Source: CATOSD01 sp965226695 (GTDB lineage Bacteria > Chloroflexota > Dehalococcoidia > Lucifugimonadales > CATOSD01). Taken from it: a stretch of DNA of 64,000 nucleotides. Shown piece by piece: positions 26,115-34,733 of this stretch. The stretch covers positions 248,001 through 312,000 of the forward strand of contig OZ245405.1 in NCBI GenBank assembly GCA_965226695.1, read 5' to 3'. Below the pieces are notes generated by a model. That model was given only the letters and a program-made list of their open reading frames with translations. It had not been told where the DNA came from and searched no databases. How positions within the stretch are numbered: the first letter of the stretch is position 1; the number at the start of each line of letters is the position of its first letter. Both the position numbers and the translations under genes were made by a program.

Positions 26115-26590
26115 CCGTGTGTGCGATTGTCGATGCCAACGTCGCCCATGAGGTTTTCGGCCCCAATCCGGCGCCGGCAGGGGACGGCTTCTTCCAGTGG
26201 GTCATGAGGGGAAGAGGGCGTCTCGTGGCCGGCGGCAAGGCGCTTGAAGAGCTTGAGCGTAGCTCAGGCGAGTTCAAGCAGTGGGCGAGCCAAGCCCTTC
26301 AGGCCGGTACGATGACAATCATTGGTGAGAGCGAGCTCGAATCGAGAACCAAGCAGGTCGAAGCCAGCGGCGGGTACGATTCGGATGACCCACACATGCT
26401 TGCGCTGGCTCAGGCCAGCGGCGCCAGGTTGCTCTATTCCAACGACTCAGCGCTCCAGGGCGATTTCAAGAACAAGCAATTGATAGACAATCCGCGGGGG
26501 AAGGTCTACTCAACTATCGAGACCAAAGATTTTACTAGGAGCCGCAGAAGACTCCTTCAACGAAGAGACTTGTGCGCGGGCCGGCGTTGA
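26084..26590 (+). CDS. PIN-like nuclease domain protein
   Basis: A 168-residue protein. CAIVDANVAHEVF gives the first PIN acidic residue, VAGGKALEEL the second region, and YDSDDPHMLALAQASGARLL followed by YSNDSAL the acidic cluster and final Asp of PIN nucleases. The family cleaves RNA in toxin-antitoxin and defence systems. ATG 26084 overlaps the ATPase gene by 31 bases; GTG 26117, just after the ATPase stop, is an alternative start that keeps the whole domain. The tail after residue 150 is Arg-rich. It is most likely the effector of the ATPase encoded upstream; an independent toxin is the alternative. Confidence 0.75.
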   Translation: MEETHACCELTVCAIVDANVAHEVFGPNPAPAGDGFFQWVMRGRGRLVAGGKALEELERSSGEFKQWASQALQAGTMTIIGESELESRTKQVEASGGYDSDDPHMLALAQASGARLLYSNDSALQGDFKNKQLIDNPRGKVYSTIETKDFTRSRRRLLQRRDLCAGRR

Positions 26591-26654
26591 CCGCCCGTTT
26601 TCGCAGGCGCACGATAGCCACGAACGTCCCAGCCCAGGAACGGACCATCCAGCC

Positions 26655-27437
26655 ATGACCTCCCCCGAACTCGACACCGAGCGCGTAGGCCGCGCGCTGG
26701 CCGGCCGCGTGATTGGCGGCCGCATCGTGCATCGCCGGGTGGTGGGCTCGACGATGGACGAGGCGCGCGCGCTGGCCGAGCAGGGCGAGCCTGAGGGCGT
26801 GGTGGTGGCGACCGAGGAGCAGACGGCCGGACGGGGGCGCTTCGACCGCGTCTGGGTGTCGCCGCGCAGCCTCAACCTCTCCTTCACCGCGCTGCTCAGA
26901 CCCACGGCCGCGCAGCTTCCCTTCGTGAACATGGCCGCGACGCTCGCCACGGCGCACGCGGCGTCCCGATTCTGCGGCGTCGAGGCCAGGGTGAAGTGGC
27001 CCAACGACGTGCGGATTGGCGGACGCAAGATTGCGGGGATTCTCATCGAGACCGCATCGTCCGGCGCGGGCCTCGCCTACGCCCTCGTCGGCATTGGCGT
27101 GAACGTGAACTTCGACCCCGCCGACCACCCGGAGATCGCGGACCTTGCCACCAGCATACGCAGGGAGACGGGGCGCTCCGCCGACCGCTCCGCCGTGCTG
27201 GCGGCGCTGCTGGCGCGCTTCGACGACCTGTACGCCGAGGTGCGGCGCGGCACTTCGCTCACGCCACGCTGGGCCGCCACGCTCGATACGCTGGGCCGCC
27301 AGGTGCGCCTGAGCTGGCAGGGCCGCGCGGTGGAGGGGCGCGCCGAGTCGGTGGACGAGCGGGGCAACCTGGTGCTCAGGCTCGACGACGGCTCCGCGTT
27401 CACCGCCGTAGCCGGCGAGGTGACGTCGCAGGCGTAG
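26655..27437 (+). CDS. birA: Biotin--[acetyl-CoA-carboxylase] ligase
   Basis: A 260-residue ligase that activates biotin with ATP and attaches it to the biotin carrier protein of acetyl-CoA carboxylase. Motifs: STMDEAR, QTAGRGRFDRVW (the adenylate loop), KWPNDVRIGGRKIAGILIE and GIGVNVN, ending with the small C-terminal domain. It lacks the N-terminal helix-turn-helix of E. coli BirA, so it is a group I ligase that cannot repress biotin genes by itself. The carboxyltransferase subunits of its target enzyme are encoded at 43470-45326. Confidence 0.93.
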   Translation: MTSPELDTERVGRALAGRVIGGRIVHRRVVGSTMDEARALAEQGEPEGVVVATEEQTAGRGRFDRVWVSPRSLNLSFTALLRPTAAQLPFVNMAATLATAHAASRFCGVEARVKWPNDVRIGGRKIAGILIETASSGAGLAYALVGIGVNVNFDPADHPEIADLATSIRRETGRSADRSAVLAALLARFDDLYAEVRRGTSLTPRWAATLDTLGRQVRLSWQGRAVEGRAESVDERGNLVLRLDDGSAFTAVAGEVTSQA

Positions 27438-27498
27438 GGGCACGTGCCGAACCCTAACCTGATACACTACCCCCCGCCATTTACACTAGGAGGAAGCT

Positions 27499-28302
27499 AT
27501 GCTCGAGAAACTCAGCCTGGACGGCAAGTCCATTGTCATCACGGGCGGCGGCACCGGCCTGGGCCGGGAGATGTCGCTCGCGATGGCCCGCGCCGGCGCC
27601 GACCTCGCGATAGCGTCGCGGCGTCTCGGCCCGATAGAGGAGGTCGCCGACAGGGTGCGAGAGATCGGCCGCAAGGCCATCACCGTGTCCACCGACGTCA
27701 CGGACTCGTCCCAGGTCGACGGCCTCATCGAGCGCTCCCTGGCCGAGTTCGGCAAGATAGACGTGCTCATCAACAACGCCGGCATAGTGCGCGGCCAGGG
27801 CGCGATACCCTTGTGGGACATCACCGACGAGGACTGGCGAGTGGGCATGGACACCAACATCACCGGCTCGCTTTACTGCTCGCGCGCCGTCTCCCGCCAC
27901 ATGGTCGATCAAGGCCGCGGTAAAATAATCAACGTGTCGTCGGGGTTCGGGCTGCGCGGCGGACGCGACAACTTCATGTACACCTGCGCGAAGGGCGCGG
28001 TGGTGCAGCTCACCCGCACGCTCGCAACCAGCCTGGGCAGGTACGGCATTACCAGCACCTGCATAGTGCCCGGTTTCATCCCCACCGAGGGCACACGCGA
28101 GGACCGCATGAATCTGCCAGCGGGCCGGTTCATCCCGCTGGGCCGGGTGGGCGACCCGACCGAAATCGGCGCGGTCGCGGTCTTCCTGTCGTCGGATGCG
28201 TCCGACTACATGAACGGCGAGATGATACACGTGGACGGCGGCGCGCTCGCGGGCGGCTACGCCCCCACCGGTTACGCGCCCGAAATTCCGCTAGTGAGCT
28301 AG
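27499..28302 (+). CDS. Short-chain dehydrogenase/reductase, FabG-like
   Basis: A 267-residue classical SDR. TGGGTGLG (15-22) binds the nicotinamide cofactor, NNAG is at 92-95, and the catalytic set is Ser147/148, Tyr161 and Lys165 (YTCAK). AGGAGG lies before the ATG. It probably reduces or oxidises a ketone/alcohol pair; the substrate is unknown. The next gene encodes a paralogue in which the same catalytic positions are lost, so the two may form a heteromeric enzyme, as seen in some SDR pairs. Confidence 0.88.
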   Translation: MLEKLSLDGKSIVITGGGTGLGREMSLAMARAGADLAIASRRLGPIEEVADRVREIGRKAITVSTDVTDSSQVDGLIERSLAEFGKIDVLINNAGIVRGQGAIPLWDITDEDWRVGMDTNITGSLYCSRAVSRHMVDQGRGKIINVSSGFGLRGGRDNFMYTCAKGAVVQLTRTLATSLGRYGITSTCIVPGFIPTEGTREDRMNLPAGRFIPLGRVGDPTEIGAVAVFLSSDASDYMNGEMIHVDGGALAGGYAPTGYAPEIPLVS

Positions 28303-28314
28303 TGGTCAATGTTC

Positions 28315-28352
28315 AGTTGTCAGTAGTCTGTAGCCGCTGATAGCTGACAACT
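28315..28352. repeat. Intergenic hairpin between the two SDR genes
   Basis: AGTTGTCAG (28315-28323) and CTGACAACT (28344-28352) form a perfect 9-bp stem with a 20-base loop. AAGGAG for the second SDR follows directly. There is no T-run, so it is not a standard terminator; it may be a dispersed repeat or an mRNA stabiliser. Confidence 0.5.
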
Positions 28353-28381
28353 ACGAACTGAAGACTAAGGAGCCTGAAAAA

Positions 28382-29140
28382 ATGCCCATTCCCGCAGAGT
28401 GGAATCTGAGCGGCAAGGCCGCGATCATCACGGCGGACAGGCGCGGCTGGACGCCGTACCTCGCGGCAGCCCTCGCCGAGGCGGGCGCCGACGTCGCCAT
28501 AGCGGGCGCGGAGGACTCGGACATGCGGGAGGCCGCAGCCGCCGTGGAGCGCGAGGGCCGCAGGGCGCTCGCCGTGGCCACGGACGTGACTGATTCCGCA
28601 CAGGCCGGCGCGGCGGTGGAGCGGGTGGTGGCCGAGTTCGGCAAGATAGACATACTGGTGAACAACGCTCGCGTGGAGTTCGGCAAGCCATTCGCCGACG
28701 TGACCGATGACGAGTGGAAGCGCGTGATGGACTTCAACGTAAGCTCGGTGTTCATCTTCTGCCAGGCGGTGGGCAAGCACATGCTGGAGCGGGGCCGTGG
28801 CCGTATAATCAACATGAACTCGGGCCTCGCGGTGCGTGGCCTGTGGAACTCCACCGCCGCGTGCGCCAGCCACGGCGCGGTGCACCAGCTCACGTCCGCG
28901 CTCGCGCTGGAATGGGCGCGCAGCAACATCCGCGTGTGCGGCATAGGCGCGGGGTGGGTCACCACCGACGAGCGGGACGCCGACGCGCAGCCCGACCTGC
29001 TGGACCGCTATTTGCCGTCGCGGCGGCGCGGCCACCCAACGGACCTGTGCGGCCTGCTGGTGTACCTGGCGTCCGACGCAGACGACTTTATCACGGGCCA
29101 GACTGTGTTCATCGACGGCGGCGCGCTGGCCCACGGCTAG
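28382..29140 (+). CDS. SDR-fold protein lacking the catalytic residues
   Basis: A 252-residue SDR homologue of normal length. NNAR, FGKIDILVNN, the Ser147 strand and the C-terminal VFIDGGAL are kept. However, the cofactor motif TGxxxGxG reads TADRRGWT (17-24), and the Tyr and Lys of YxxxK are replaced by Ala160 and His164 (ACASH). The gene is intact, so it is under selection as something other than an ordinary dehydrogenase: a regulatory subunit of the preceding SDR, or an enzyme with another mechanism. AAGGAG precedes the ATG. Confidence 0.85.
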   Translation: MPIPAEWNLSGKAAIITADRRGWTPYLAAALAEAGADVAIAGAEDSDMREAAAAVEREGRRALAVATDVTDSAQAGAAVERVVAEFGKIDILVNNARVEFGKPFADVTDDEWKRVMDFNVSSVFIFCQAVGKHMLERGRGRIINMNSGLAVRGLWNSTAACASHGAVHQLTSALALEWARSNIRVCGIGAGWVTTDERDADAQPDLLDRYLPSRRRGHPTDLCGLLVYLASDADDFITGQTVFIDGGALAHG

Positions 29141-29203
29141 CCCGCGAAGCGCGTTTCGGGCCGTGCGCATTCTTCCACGTCATGCCGGGGCCGGTCGCCT
29201 GGG

Positions 29204-29233
29204 TTAAGGGCGCTCGGCAAAATCGGCTATAAT
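29204..29233 (+). promoter_or_regulatory. Promoter of pdxA
   Basis: TATAAT (29228-29233) is a perfect -10 box. TTAAGG (29204-29209) with 18-bp spacing is a weak -35. The start codon of pdxA is 30 bases downstream. Confidence 0.5.
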
Positions 29234-29263
29234 GGAAACACGGGACACGAACGTAACACACAC

Positions 29264-30268
29264 ATGCCGCAACGACCGCTGCTAGCCATAACCATGGGCG
29301 ACGCCGCCGGCATAGGGCCGGAGGTCACCGCCAAGGCGCTCCAGGACGAGTGGGTGTACGAACACGCCCGCCCCCTCGTGGTCGGAAGCGCCGCCGCCAT
29401 GAACGCCGCACTGGCGCTCGCCGGCGCGGGCGGCCCGGCGAGAGTCGTCCACTCCCCCGAAGATGCCCTGGGCGACTACGGCGCGATAGAGGTGCTGGAC
29501 CTCGAGAATCTCGACTACGCCGGCATAGAGTACGGCCAGCTCTCTCCCGCCGCCGGGAAGGCGGCTGTGGAGTGGATACTTAAGGCCGGCGAGCTGGCTG
29601 CGGCGGGCCGGGTGCAGGCCATCGCGACCGCGCCCATCAACAAGGAGGCTTGCAGTCTCGCGGGCTTCTCCGACGTGGGGCACATGGAGATATTCCAGAG
29701 CCAGACGGGCGCCAAAGAGGTCGCCACCATGTTGATGGCAGGCACACTTCGGGTGGTACATCTCACCACCCACCGCTCGCTGCGGGTGGCGTGCGACCAC
29801 GTGACGCGGGCGAACGTGCTGGCCAAGCTCAGGCTCACCGACGAATGCTTCAGGCAGTGGGGATTCGACGTGCCCAGGATAGGCGTAGCCGCGCTCAACC
29901 CGCACGGGAGCGATGGCGGCCTGCTGGGAGACGAGGAGGCGCTGCAAATAGGCCCCGCGGTCGATGACGCGCGGGGGCTGAGCATAGACGCCACCGGACC
30001 GGTGCCCGCGGATACGGTCTTCAACCAGGCGATCGACGGCCGCTACGACGCGGTGCTCGCCATGTACCACGACCAGGGGCACATTCCCATCAAGGTGCAC
30101 GACTGGGCGCGCAGCGTGAGCGTCAACCTCGGCCTTCCGTTCGTCCGCACGTCGGTCGACCACGGCACGGCGTTCGACATCGCGGGGAAGGGCGTCGCGG
30201 ACCACGTGAGCATGCTGGAGGCCATAAGGGTGGCCGTGTCGCTCGTGGCCGAGGGCAGGCTTCCGTAG
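29264..30268 (+). CDS. pdxA: 4-hydroxythreonine-4-phosphate dehydrogenase (PdxA)
   Basis: A 334-residue enzyme of the DXP-dependent vitamin B6 pathway, oxidising 4-phosphohydroxy-L-threonine with NAD. MGDAAGIGPEV opens the fold, ATAPINKEA lies at 121-130, the metal-binding His140 is in VGHMEIF, and MYHDQGHIPIKV contributes a later metal ligand. FVRTSVDHGTAFDIAGKG ends the active-site region. Family members named PdxA2 act on other hydroxy acids, so that alternative remains. The gene has its own promoter. The next gene, proC, begins 67 bases downstream and could share the transcript. Confidence 0.9.
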   Translation: MPQRPLLAITMGDAAGIGPEVTAKALQDEWVYEHARPLVVGSAAAMNAALALAGAGGPARVVHSPEDALGDYGAIEVLDLENLDYAGIEYGQLSPAAGKAAVEWILKAGELAAAGRVQAIATAPINKEACSLAGFSDVGHMEIFQSQTGAKEVATMLMAGTLRVVHLTTHRSLRVACDHVTRANVLAKLRLTDECFRQWGFDVPRIGVAALNPHGSDGGLLGDEEALQIGPAVDDARGLSIDATGPVPADTVFNQAIDGRYDAVLAMYHDQGHIPIKVHDWARSVSVNLGLPFVRTSVDHGTAFDIAGKGVADHVSMLEAIRVAVSLVAEGRLP

Positions 30269-30335
30269 CCGTCAATCCGCTCCGCCCGGAGGCGTGAAGG
30301 CCTCCGGCGCATACACAGTCTTTGGAGGCGAGCCG

Positions 30336-31178
30336 ATGACCGAGCATACATCCCGCGGCGGGCGGGGGCAGGCCGCCATTTCTTTCGTGGGAGGCGGCGT
30401 GATGGCCGAGGCCATCATCGGCGGCGTGCTCCAGGCGCGCCTTGCCGAGCCGCACGACGTCAGAGTGGGCGAGCCGATGGAGGCGCGGCGCGAGTACCTG
30501 CGCGACACGCACGGCGTGAAGGCGTTCGGCGACAACGTTGACGCAATCGACGGCGCCGACCTGGTGTTCCTGGCCATCAAGCCGCAGAGCCTGCCCTACG
30601 CGCTGCCGGCCCTGAAGGGCCACCTCGGCGCCGGCCAGACGGTCGTGTCGATCGTCGCGGGCGCGACCATGGACACGCTGGTGTCCGGCCTGGGCCATCC
30701 CGCCGTGATAAGGGTGATGCCCAACACGCCGGCCCAGATCGGGGAGGGCATGAGCGTGTGGACGGCCTCGCCGGAGACGCCGCAGGCCGCGGTGGAGGCG
30801 ACGCGCGACGTGGTTGCCACGCTGGGTGCTCAGCTCCAGGTGGACGACGAGAAGATAATCGACATGGCGACGGCTCTCAGCGCGAGCGGGCCAGCCTACG
30901 TGTTCATGTTCATCGAGGCGCTGATCGACGCGGGGGTGTACCTGGGCATGACCCGAGACGTGGCGCGCACGCTGGCGCTGCAGACGGTGCTGGGCAGCGC
31001 CCGGCTCGTGGAGCAGACGGGACGGCACCCGGCTGAGCTCAAGGACATGGTGACGTCGCCGGGCGGCACCACGATTGAGGCGGTGCTGGCGCTCGAGAGA
31101 AGCGGATTCAGGGCGGGGGTGATAGAGGCGGTGGTGGCAGCCTACGAGAAGTCGATCGCACTGGGGAACCAGAAGTGA
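30336..31178 (+). CDS. proC: Pyrroline-5-carboxylate reductase
   Basis: A 280-residue enzyme for the last step of proline synthesis, reducing pyrroline-5-carboxylate with NAD(P)H. FVGGGVMAEAIIGGVLQ is the nucleotide fold, VIRVMPNTPAQIGEG and ALSASGPAYVFMFIEAL are family signatures, and DMVTSPGGTTIEAV is the C-terminal P5CR motif. The ATG at 30336 is chosen over an upstream in-frame start because GGAGG (30324-30328) is correctly placed. The last codons overlap yggT. Confidence 0.93.
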   Translation: MTEHTSRGGRGQAAISFVGGGVMAEAIIGGVLQARLAEPHDVRVGEPMEARREYLRDTHGVKAFGDNVDAIDGADLVFLAIKPQSLPYALPALKGHLGAGQTVVSIVAGATMDTLVSGLGHPAVIRVMPNTPAQIGEGMSVWTASPETPQAAVEATRDVVATLGAQLQVDDEKIIDMATALSASGPAYVFMFIEALIDAGVYLGMTRDVARTLALQTVLGSARLVEQTGRHPAELKDMVTSPGGTTIEAVLALERSGFRAGVIEAVVAAYEKSIALGNQK

Positions 31179-31435
31179 ACGAGTTTATCCTCAGGTTCGT
31201 CGAGGTGCTCGGCATCATTCTGCACGTCGCCATACTGGGACGAGTGATAATCTCGTGGCTGCCCATCTCGTCCGAGCACCCGATATCCGTAATCCTCCAC
31301 CAGGTGACCGAGCCGATACTGGGACCTATACGCAAGGTGCTGCCGAAGCTGGGCATGCTCGACTTCTCGCCGATAGTGGCGATACTGCTGATAGTGGTGA
31401 TCCAGAACGTGCTGCTGAGGCTGTTGTCGGCGTGA
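31175..31435 (+). CDS. YggT-family membrane protein
   Basis: An 86-residue protein with two membrane segments (VEVLGIILHVAILGRVIISW and IVAILLIVVIQNVLLRLL) separated by the conserved VTEPILGPIRKVLPKLGMLD. Its GTG start overlaps the proC stop (GTGA), so the two are translationally coupled; proC-yggT neighbours are common in bacteria. Its function is not defined, but links to ion balance and cell division have been proposed for the family. Confidence 0.9.
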   Translation: MNEFILRFVEVLGIILHVAILGRVIISWLPISSEHPISVILHQVTEPILGPIRKVLPKLGMLDFSPIVAILLIVVIQNVLLRLLSA

Positions 31436-31526
31436 TGCGGACCACGGCGCGTGCCTTGAAATCTTGAGGCAAAGCTGCCAGAAAACATGCCTCTGGTGCA
31501 TTGGATGAGCAAGTCCACACATACTC

Positions 31527-32015
31527 TTGACGTTTTCCGCACTCGGTATTCCCCCCCGTCCACCGATTGCCCGCCCCACCGACACCCCGACGCAATCGAT
31601 ACCTCTTCAGACAAGCGACGGACTCAGCCTCCTTACGCCTGCACCCGCGCCTGGTGTACAATTCGGCGCTCCATCAGCAACTCGATGGCGCTCCAGACAC
31701 AACACCCATCTGTGGGTGATAGACATTTGAGGCATCCCCTACGTCTTTGAGACGCCTGTTTCGGCGATTGGTGACCTGCTTCCGAAACACACCAACTTGA
31801 CCGGTGGCGGCGAAGCTTACCTAGGCGGCGAACTGTGGTTCTCCTCGGCAAGCTCGCTCTACTTATCGGGCGGCTCGGGCCGTTACCGTCCAATCGACGA
31901 CGGCCAACTCGAAGAAGCAACGGACGTCTTCAGATCATTCGGCTATTATGTCACTTCTTTAGGCTGGGACTATGTGATGGACGAAGCTAAGCGAAACCTG
32001 GAGGATGGCGCATGA
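31527..32015 (+). pseudogene. Uncharacterised gene interrupted by an in-frame TGA
   Basis: One frame runs from about 31527 through TRWRSRHNTHLWVIDI, hits TGA at 31728-31730, and continues GIPYVFETPVSAIGDLLPK through NLEDGA to the stop at 32013-32015. The text on both sides reads as one protein, so the TGA is probably a CGA-to-TGA or AGA-to-TGA nonsense mutation. The start is unclear: TTG 31527 has no ribosome site. Its stop overlaps the ATG of the ImmA-type gene (ATGA), so the two formed an operon. I do not recognise the family. Read-through or recoding cannot be excluded. Confidence 0.55.
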
Positions 32016-32995
32016 TGGACCTGATGACTCACATCTTCGGGCTTGGTGCTGCGAGCCTCTCCCCCAGAGAAGCCGCGAGACGATCCACCATAAGCTTCGT
32101 TCGCAGCGAAGGCGGTTTGGCCGAGTACAAGGAGTCCCGAAATCCCACCGGGCATCGGCTCACGGCCTGGGAGGCGTACACCACCTTCGGCCTGGATGTG
32201 ATTGAAGAGGCGCTTGAGTACAGCTCGGCGATTCTCAAGGATACCGCCACCGCTACCAGTGATGCGCTGAGAGAGCGCAGGAAGGAGCTTGGCCTCTTTC
32301 ACAGATCGGTCAGGGGCGCGGCGAAAGTCTCCGAATGGGACATAGAGACAGCGGAGTCGACCGCTCACAAGGTACCGATTCAGAATCTGGAGCGGATTGC
32401 GTTCGTGCTAGGGCTAGACGAGCGACACCTCGCGTTCAAGCAGGACCCCGGCGGCGACGCGAACCTAGCGTACCGCCTCAGAATGCTTCAGAGGGAGCGA
32501 ACCGGTCACGCGGAAGGTATTTCCGCCGGCACAGCCCTTTTGTTCGCCGAGTCGGCGTCCATCATTCGCGTACAGCACAGGATTCAAGGCTGGCTCGGGG
32601 TTCCGACAGAGCGCTCTGAAATCTATCCGGTCGACGATTACGGCTCGCCGATGTCGCCCGCCTGGAAAATAGGCTACAACCTTGCGGAAGGCGCCAGAAA
32701 CACGTTGCGGCTTGGGCGCGATCCAATTGACTCGATGCGAGAATTGACCGAGCAGCGATTGGGGATTCCTGTCATTCAGGCGCAACTCCCCAGGCGGATT
32801 GCGGGGGCGACCGTGATGACGGCCGTCGACGATGGCGGTGAGGCGCGCGGTGTGGTGTTGAACACCGTCGGAGAAAACGAGAACGTCTGGATTCGCCGAT
32901 CGACGCTGGCGCACGAGCTAGGGCACCTGCTCTTTGACCCAAACACAAGGCTTGCCAATCTGCGAGTCGATTCCTACCAGGACAGCCAGAAGGAC
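32012..32995 (+). pseudogene. XRE/ImmA-IrrE-type metallopeptidase, 5' part, split by an insertion sequence
   Basis: These 328 codons start at ATG 32012 with GGAGG upstream. An N-terminal region is followed by a degenerate XRE-type helix-turn-helix (ALRERRKELGLFHRSVRGAA, PIQNLERIAFVLGLDE) and, near residue 300, the zinc-protease motif AHELGHLLFDPN. ImmA/IrrE proteins cut repressors or antitoxins in response to stress or phage. The reading frame stops a few codons into the insertion sequence. Joining codon 328 (GAC, ending 32995) to GCT at 34248 restores one open frame of about 480 residues, so the gene was intact before insertion. Confidence 0.85.
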
Positions 32996-33022
32996 GTAAC
33001 CGTCCCATAGGCGGTGGGAAGG
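32996..33022 (+). repeat. Insertion sequence left inverted repeat
   Basis: 27 bp beginning GTAACCGTCCCATAGG and ending GGGAAGG; perfect match, inverted, to 34221-34247. Confidence 0.88.
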
Positions 33023-33084
33023 TTGGGAGGAGTTGGGGAGAGGCAACGTGGGCTAGGCGACGTGGGTTTGGAGGGGACTTCGAT

Positions 33085-34152
33085 CTAGGCGGCAACCAGT
33101 TCGCCGAGATCGAGGCCCTCCTGACCGCTCCATGCCCACTGTGTGAGTCCCAGTCCGTTCATCATTCCCGCTTCGCTCTTGTACCCTCTTGTCGTCTTGT
33201 ACCTTATCTTGCTCCTTCCTATGGTGCGTTCAGTACAGTTGTTGGTCTGTGGCATCCCCCTCACTCGTTGGTGACATGTCAGAGACCGCCACTTCTCACT
33301 CAACTCGACCACCAGCCTGTGAAGCTTCGGTTGCCCACGAACCGCGCGCTCCATCTTCAGCAACTCTCGACCGCCTTCACCGGGCAACTCGGCCATAAGG
33401 AGCCATATCCTTGCCTTGTACCAGTCCCACCCCTCTATCCGGCTGAGTCGATTCCGCACCCATTTCCTGACGTGCGCGATGCACACCCCGTGTCGAGCAC
33501 GGGGCGGGCTCTGGTGACTCACCCCGACATGTTCGACCGCCGGCTTGTAGGTGTTCAGGTCGTCGGTCACCATGGCCTCCACTCCGAACCTGCCCACGTA
33601 TCCCTCAAGCCATCTCACGAAGCCCTCACTGTCGCGTTGGACCAACACGTCCATCTCCACAAGCCGGCCACTCTCTGCGTCTGTGACGAACCCGACCACC
33701 GTCTGCCTGCCCCTCACCTTGAGCACGGTCTCGTCGGCGCCCATCAACCTCACCCGGCCACGATGCCTGTTCAACCATCCACCCAGCGCGTTCGACCCTG
33801 ACTGCTGAACGTCACGCCACACGCTCATCCTGGACAGGTCACATCCCATCGCGCCCAGCAGGTGACTCACAGAACGCAACGACAGCCCCAGGGCCCAACT
33901 CAGCGCCGCCAATCCGCTGAGCCTGTGGCTCTGATCACGTCGGTCGACTCCCTGCGGGTAGTGTCTGAAGGTACGACCACAGTCACAGCAGCGGTACCTG
34001 TCCACCGTCACCTCGCTGACGTAGAGGTCACAGATGGGCTTTGTCACCGCTCCGTGTCGGTTCATGTACACACTGCCGCAGTGTATGCAGGCTGACGGTC
34101 GGGTGTCTGGAGAAAGCTTGACTTGTGGGAGTGTGAATCTTACTCTGGGCAT
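33085..34152 (-). CDS. DDE transposase of the insertion sequence
   Basis: A 355-residue transposase. An N-terminal zinc ribbon (CIHCGS at 22-27 and CCDCGRTF at 55-62) is followed by the RNase H-like catalytic core with candidates Asp140 (GADETVLKVRG), Asp197/198 (MVTDDLNTY) and Glu308 (NNCTERTIGRSK). The zinc ribbon plus CTERTIGRSKIRYKTTRGYK resembles transposases of the ISL3/IS6/IS1 grade, but I cannot place it in one family. The gene looks complete, so the element may still be active. Confidence 0.88.
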   Translation of the reverse strand: MPRVRFTLPQVKLSPDTRPSACIHCGSVYMNRHGAVTKPICDLYVSEVTVDRYRCCDCGRTFRHYPQGVDRRDQSHRLSGLAALSWALGLSLRSVSHLLGAMGCDLSRMSVWRDVQQSGSNALGGWLNRHRGRVRLMGADETVLKVRGRQTVVGFVTDAESGRLVEMDVLVQRDSEGFVRWLEGYVGRFGVEAMVTDDLNTYKPAVEHVGVSHQSPPRARHGVCIAHVRKWVRNRLSRIEGWDWYKARIWLLMAELPGEGGRELLKMERAVRGQPKLHRLVVELSEKWRSLTCHQRVRGMPQTNNCTERTIGRSKIRYKTTRGYKSEAGMMNGLGLTQWAWSGQEGLDLGELVAA

Positions 34153-34220
34153 CGGCAGGGCCTCTTGGTCTGAGTTCGGTTGTCCTTTTACCAGACTTTA
34201 CCAAGATTCCCTGCCTATTT

Positions 34221-34247
34221 CCTTCCCACCGCCTATGGGACGGTTAC
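34221..34247 (-). repeat. Insertion sequence right inverted repeat
   Basis: 27 bp, the exact reverse complement of 32996-33022, ending CCTATGGGACGGTTAC. Confidence 0.88.
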
Positions 34248-34706
34248 GCTGGCAAGGCCCCCGAACTTGACAAGTCGATAGACTACGTGGAGCAGAGAGC
34301 CAACACCTTTGCCATCGCGTTCCTCGCCCCGAACGACGCCGTGCGGAAGATCGCGCCAACGCCGGTAACCGAAGAGGGCGTTGCCACCGTGATGCAGACG
34401 TTCGGCATCAGCCAGACCGCGGCACGATACCATATCAACAATTGCCACTACCGTAACTTCGACGTGCCTCACAGCATTATTGAGACCTGGCCGTCAGATG
34501 AGCAAATTGTCGCCGAGAACTTCACTGCCGACTACTTCCCGTTGCCCGACACGCCCATCCAGCGTCGGGGCAGGTTCGCAGGCCTCGTGGCTGCAGCCTA
34601 CCTGGAAAACCTCATTTCCGCCGACACGGGAGCCATGTACCTCAATTGCGGGATCGATGATTTCCGTAAGAGCGCGTTAACCGTGAAATCGCTCTATGTC
34701 GATTAA
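34248..34706 (+). pseudogene. ImmA-type metallopeptidase, 3' part beyond the insertion sequence
   Basis: These 152 codons continue the frame of 32012-32995: AGKAPELDKSIDYVEQRANT and FAIAFLAP, the helix that follows the HELGH site in ImmA/IrrE proteins, then a winged-helix-like FGISQTAARYHINN segment and a C-terminal region ending SLYVD. It has no start of its own except chance codons, so it is not expected to be made. It ends 27 bases from the converging nrdJ gene. Confidence 0.82.
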
Positions 34707-34733
34707 AGCGCGTCGGCAACTGTAAACAATCCC

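Larger units (their letters stand above)
32996..34247. mobile_element. Insertion sequence (1252 bp) with 27-bp inverted repeats
   Basis: Ends are 32996-33022 (GTAACCGTCCCATAGG...) and its exact reverse complement at 34221-34247. It holds one transposase gene on the minus strand. No clear target duplication is seen: with these ends, removal restores the host gene in frame. If the ends are drawn inside a shared TA instead, there would be a TA duplication but the frame would not be restored. IS family not assigned; single copy in the window. Identical ends suggest a recent arrival. Confidence 0.88.
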
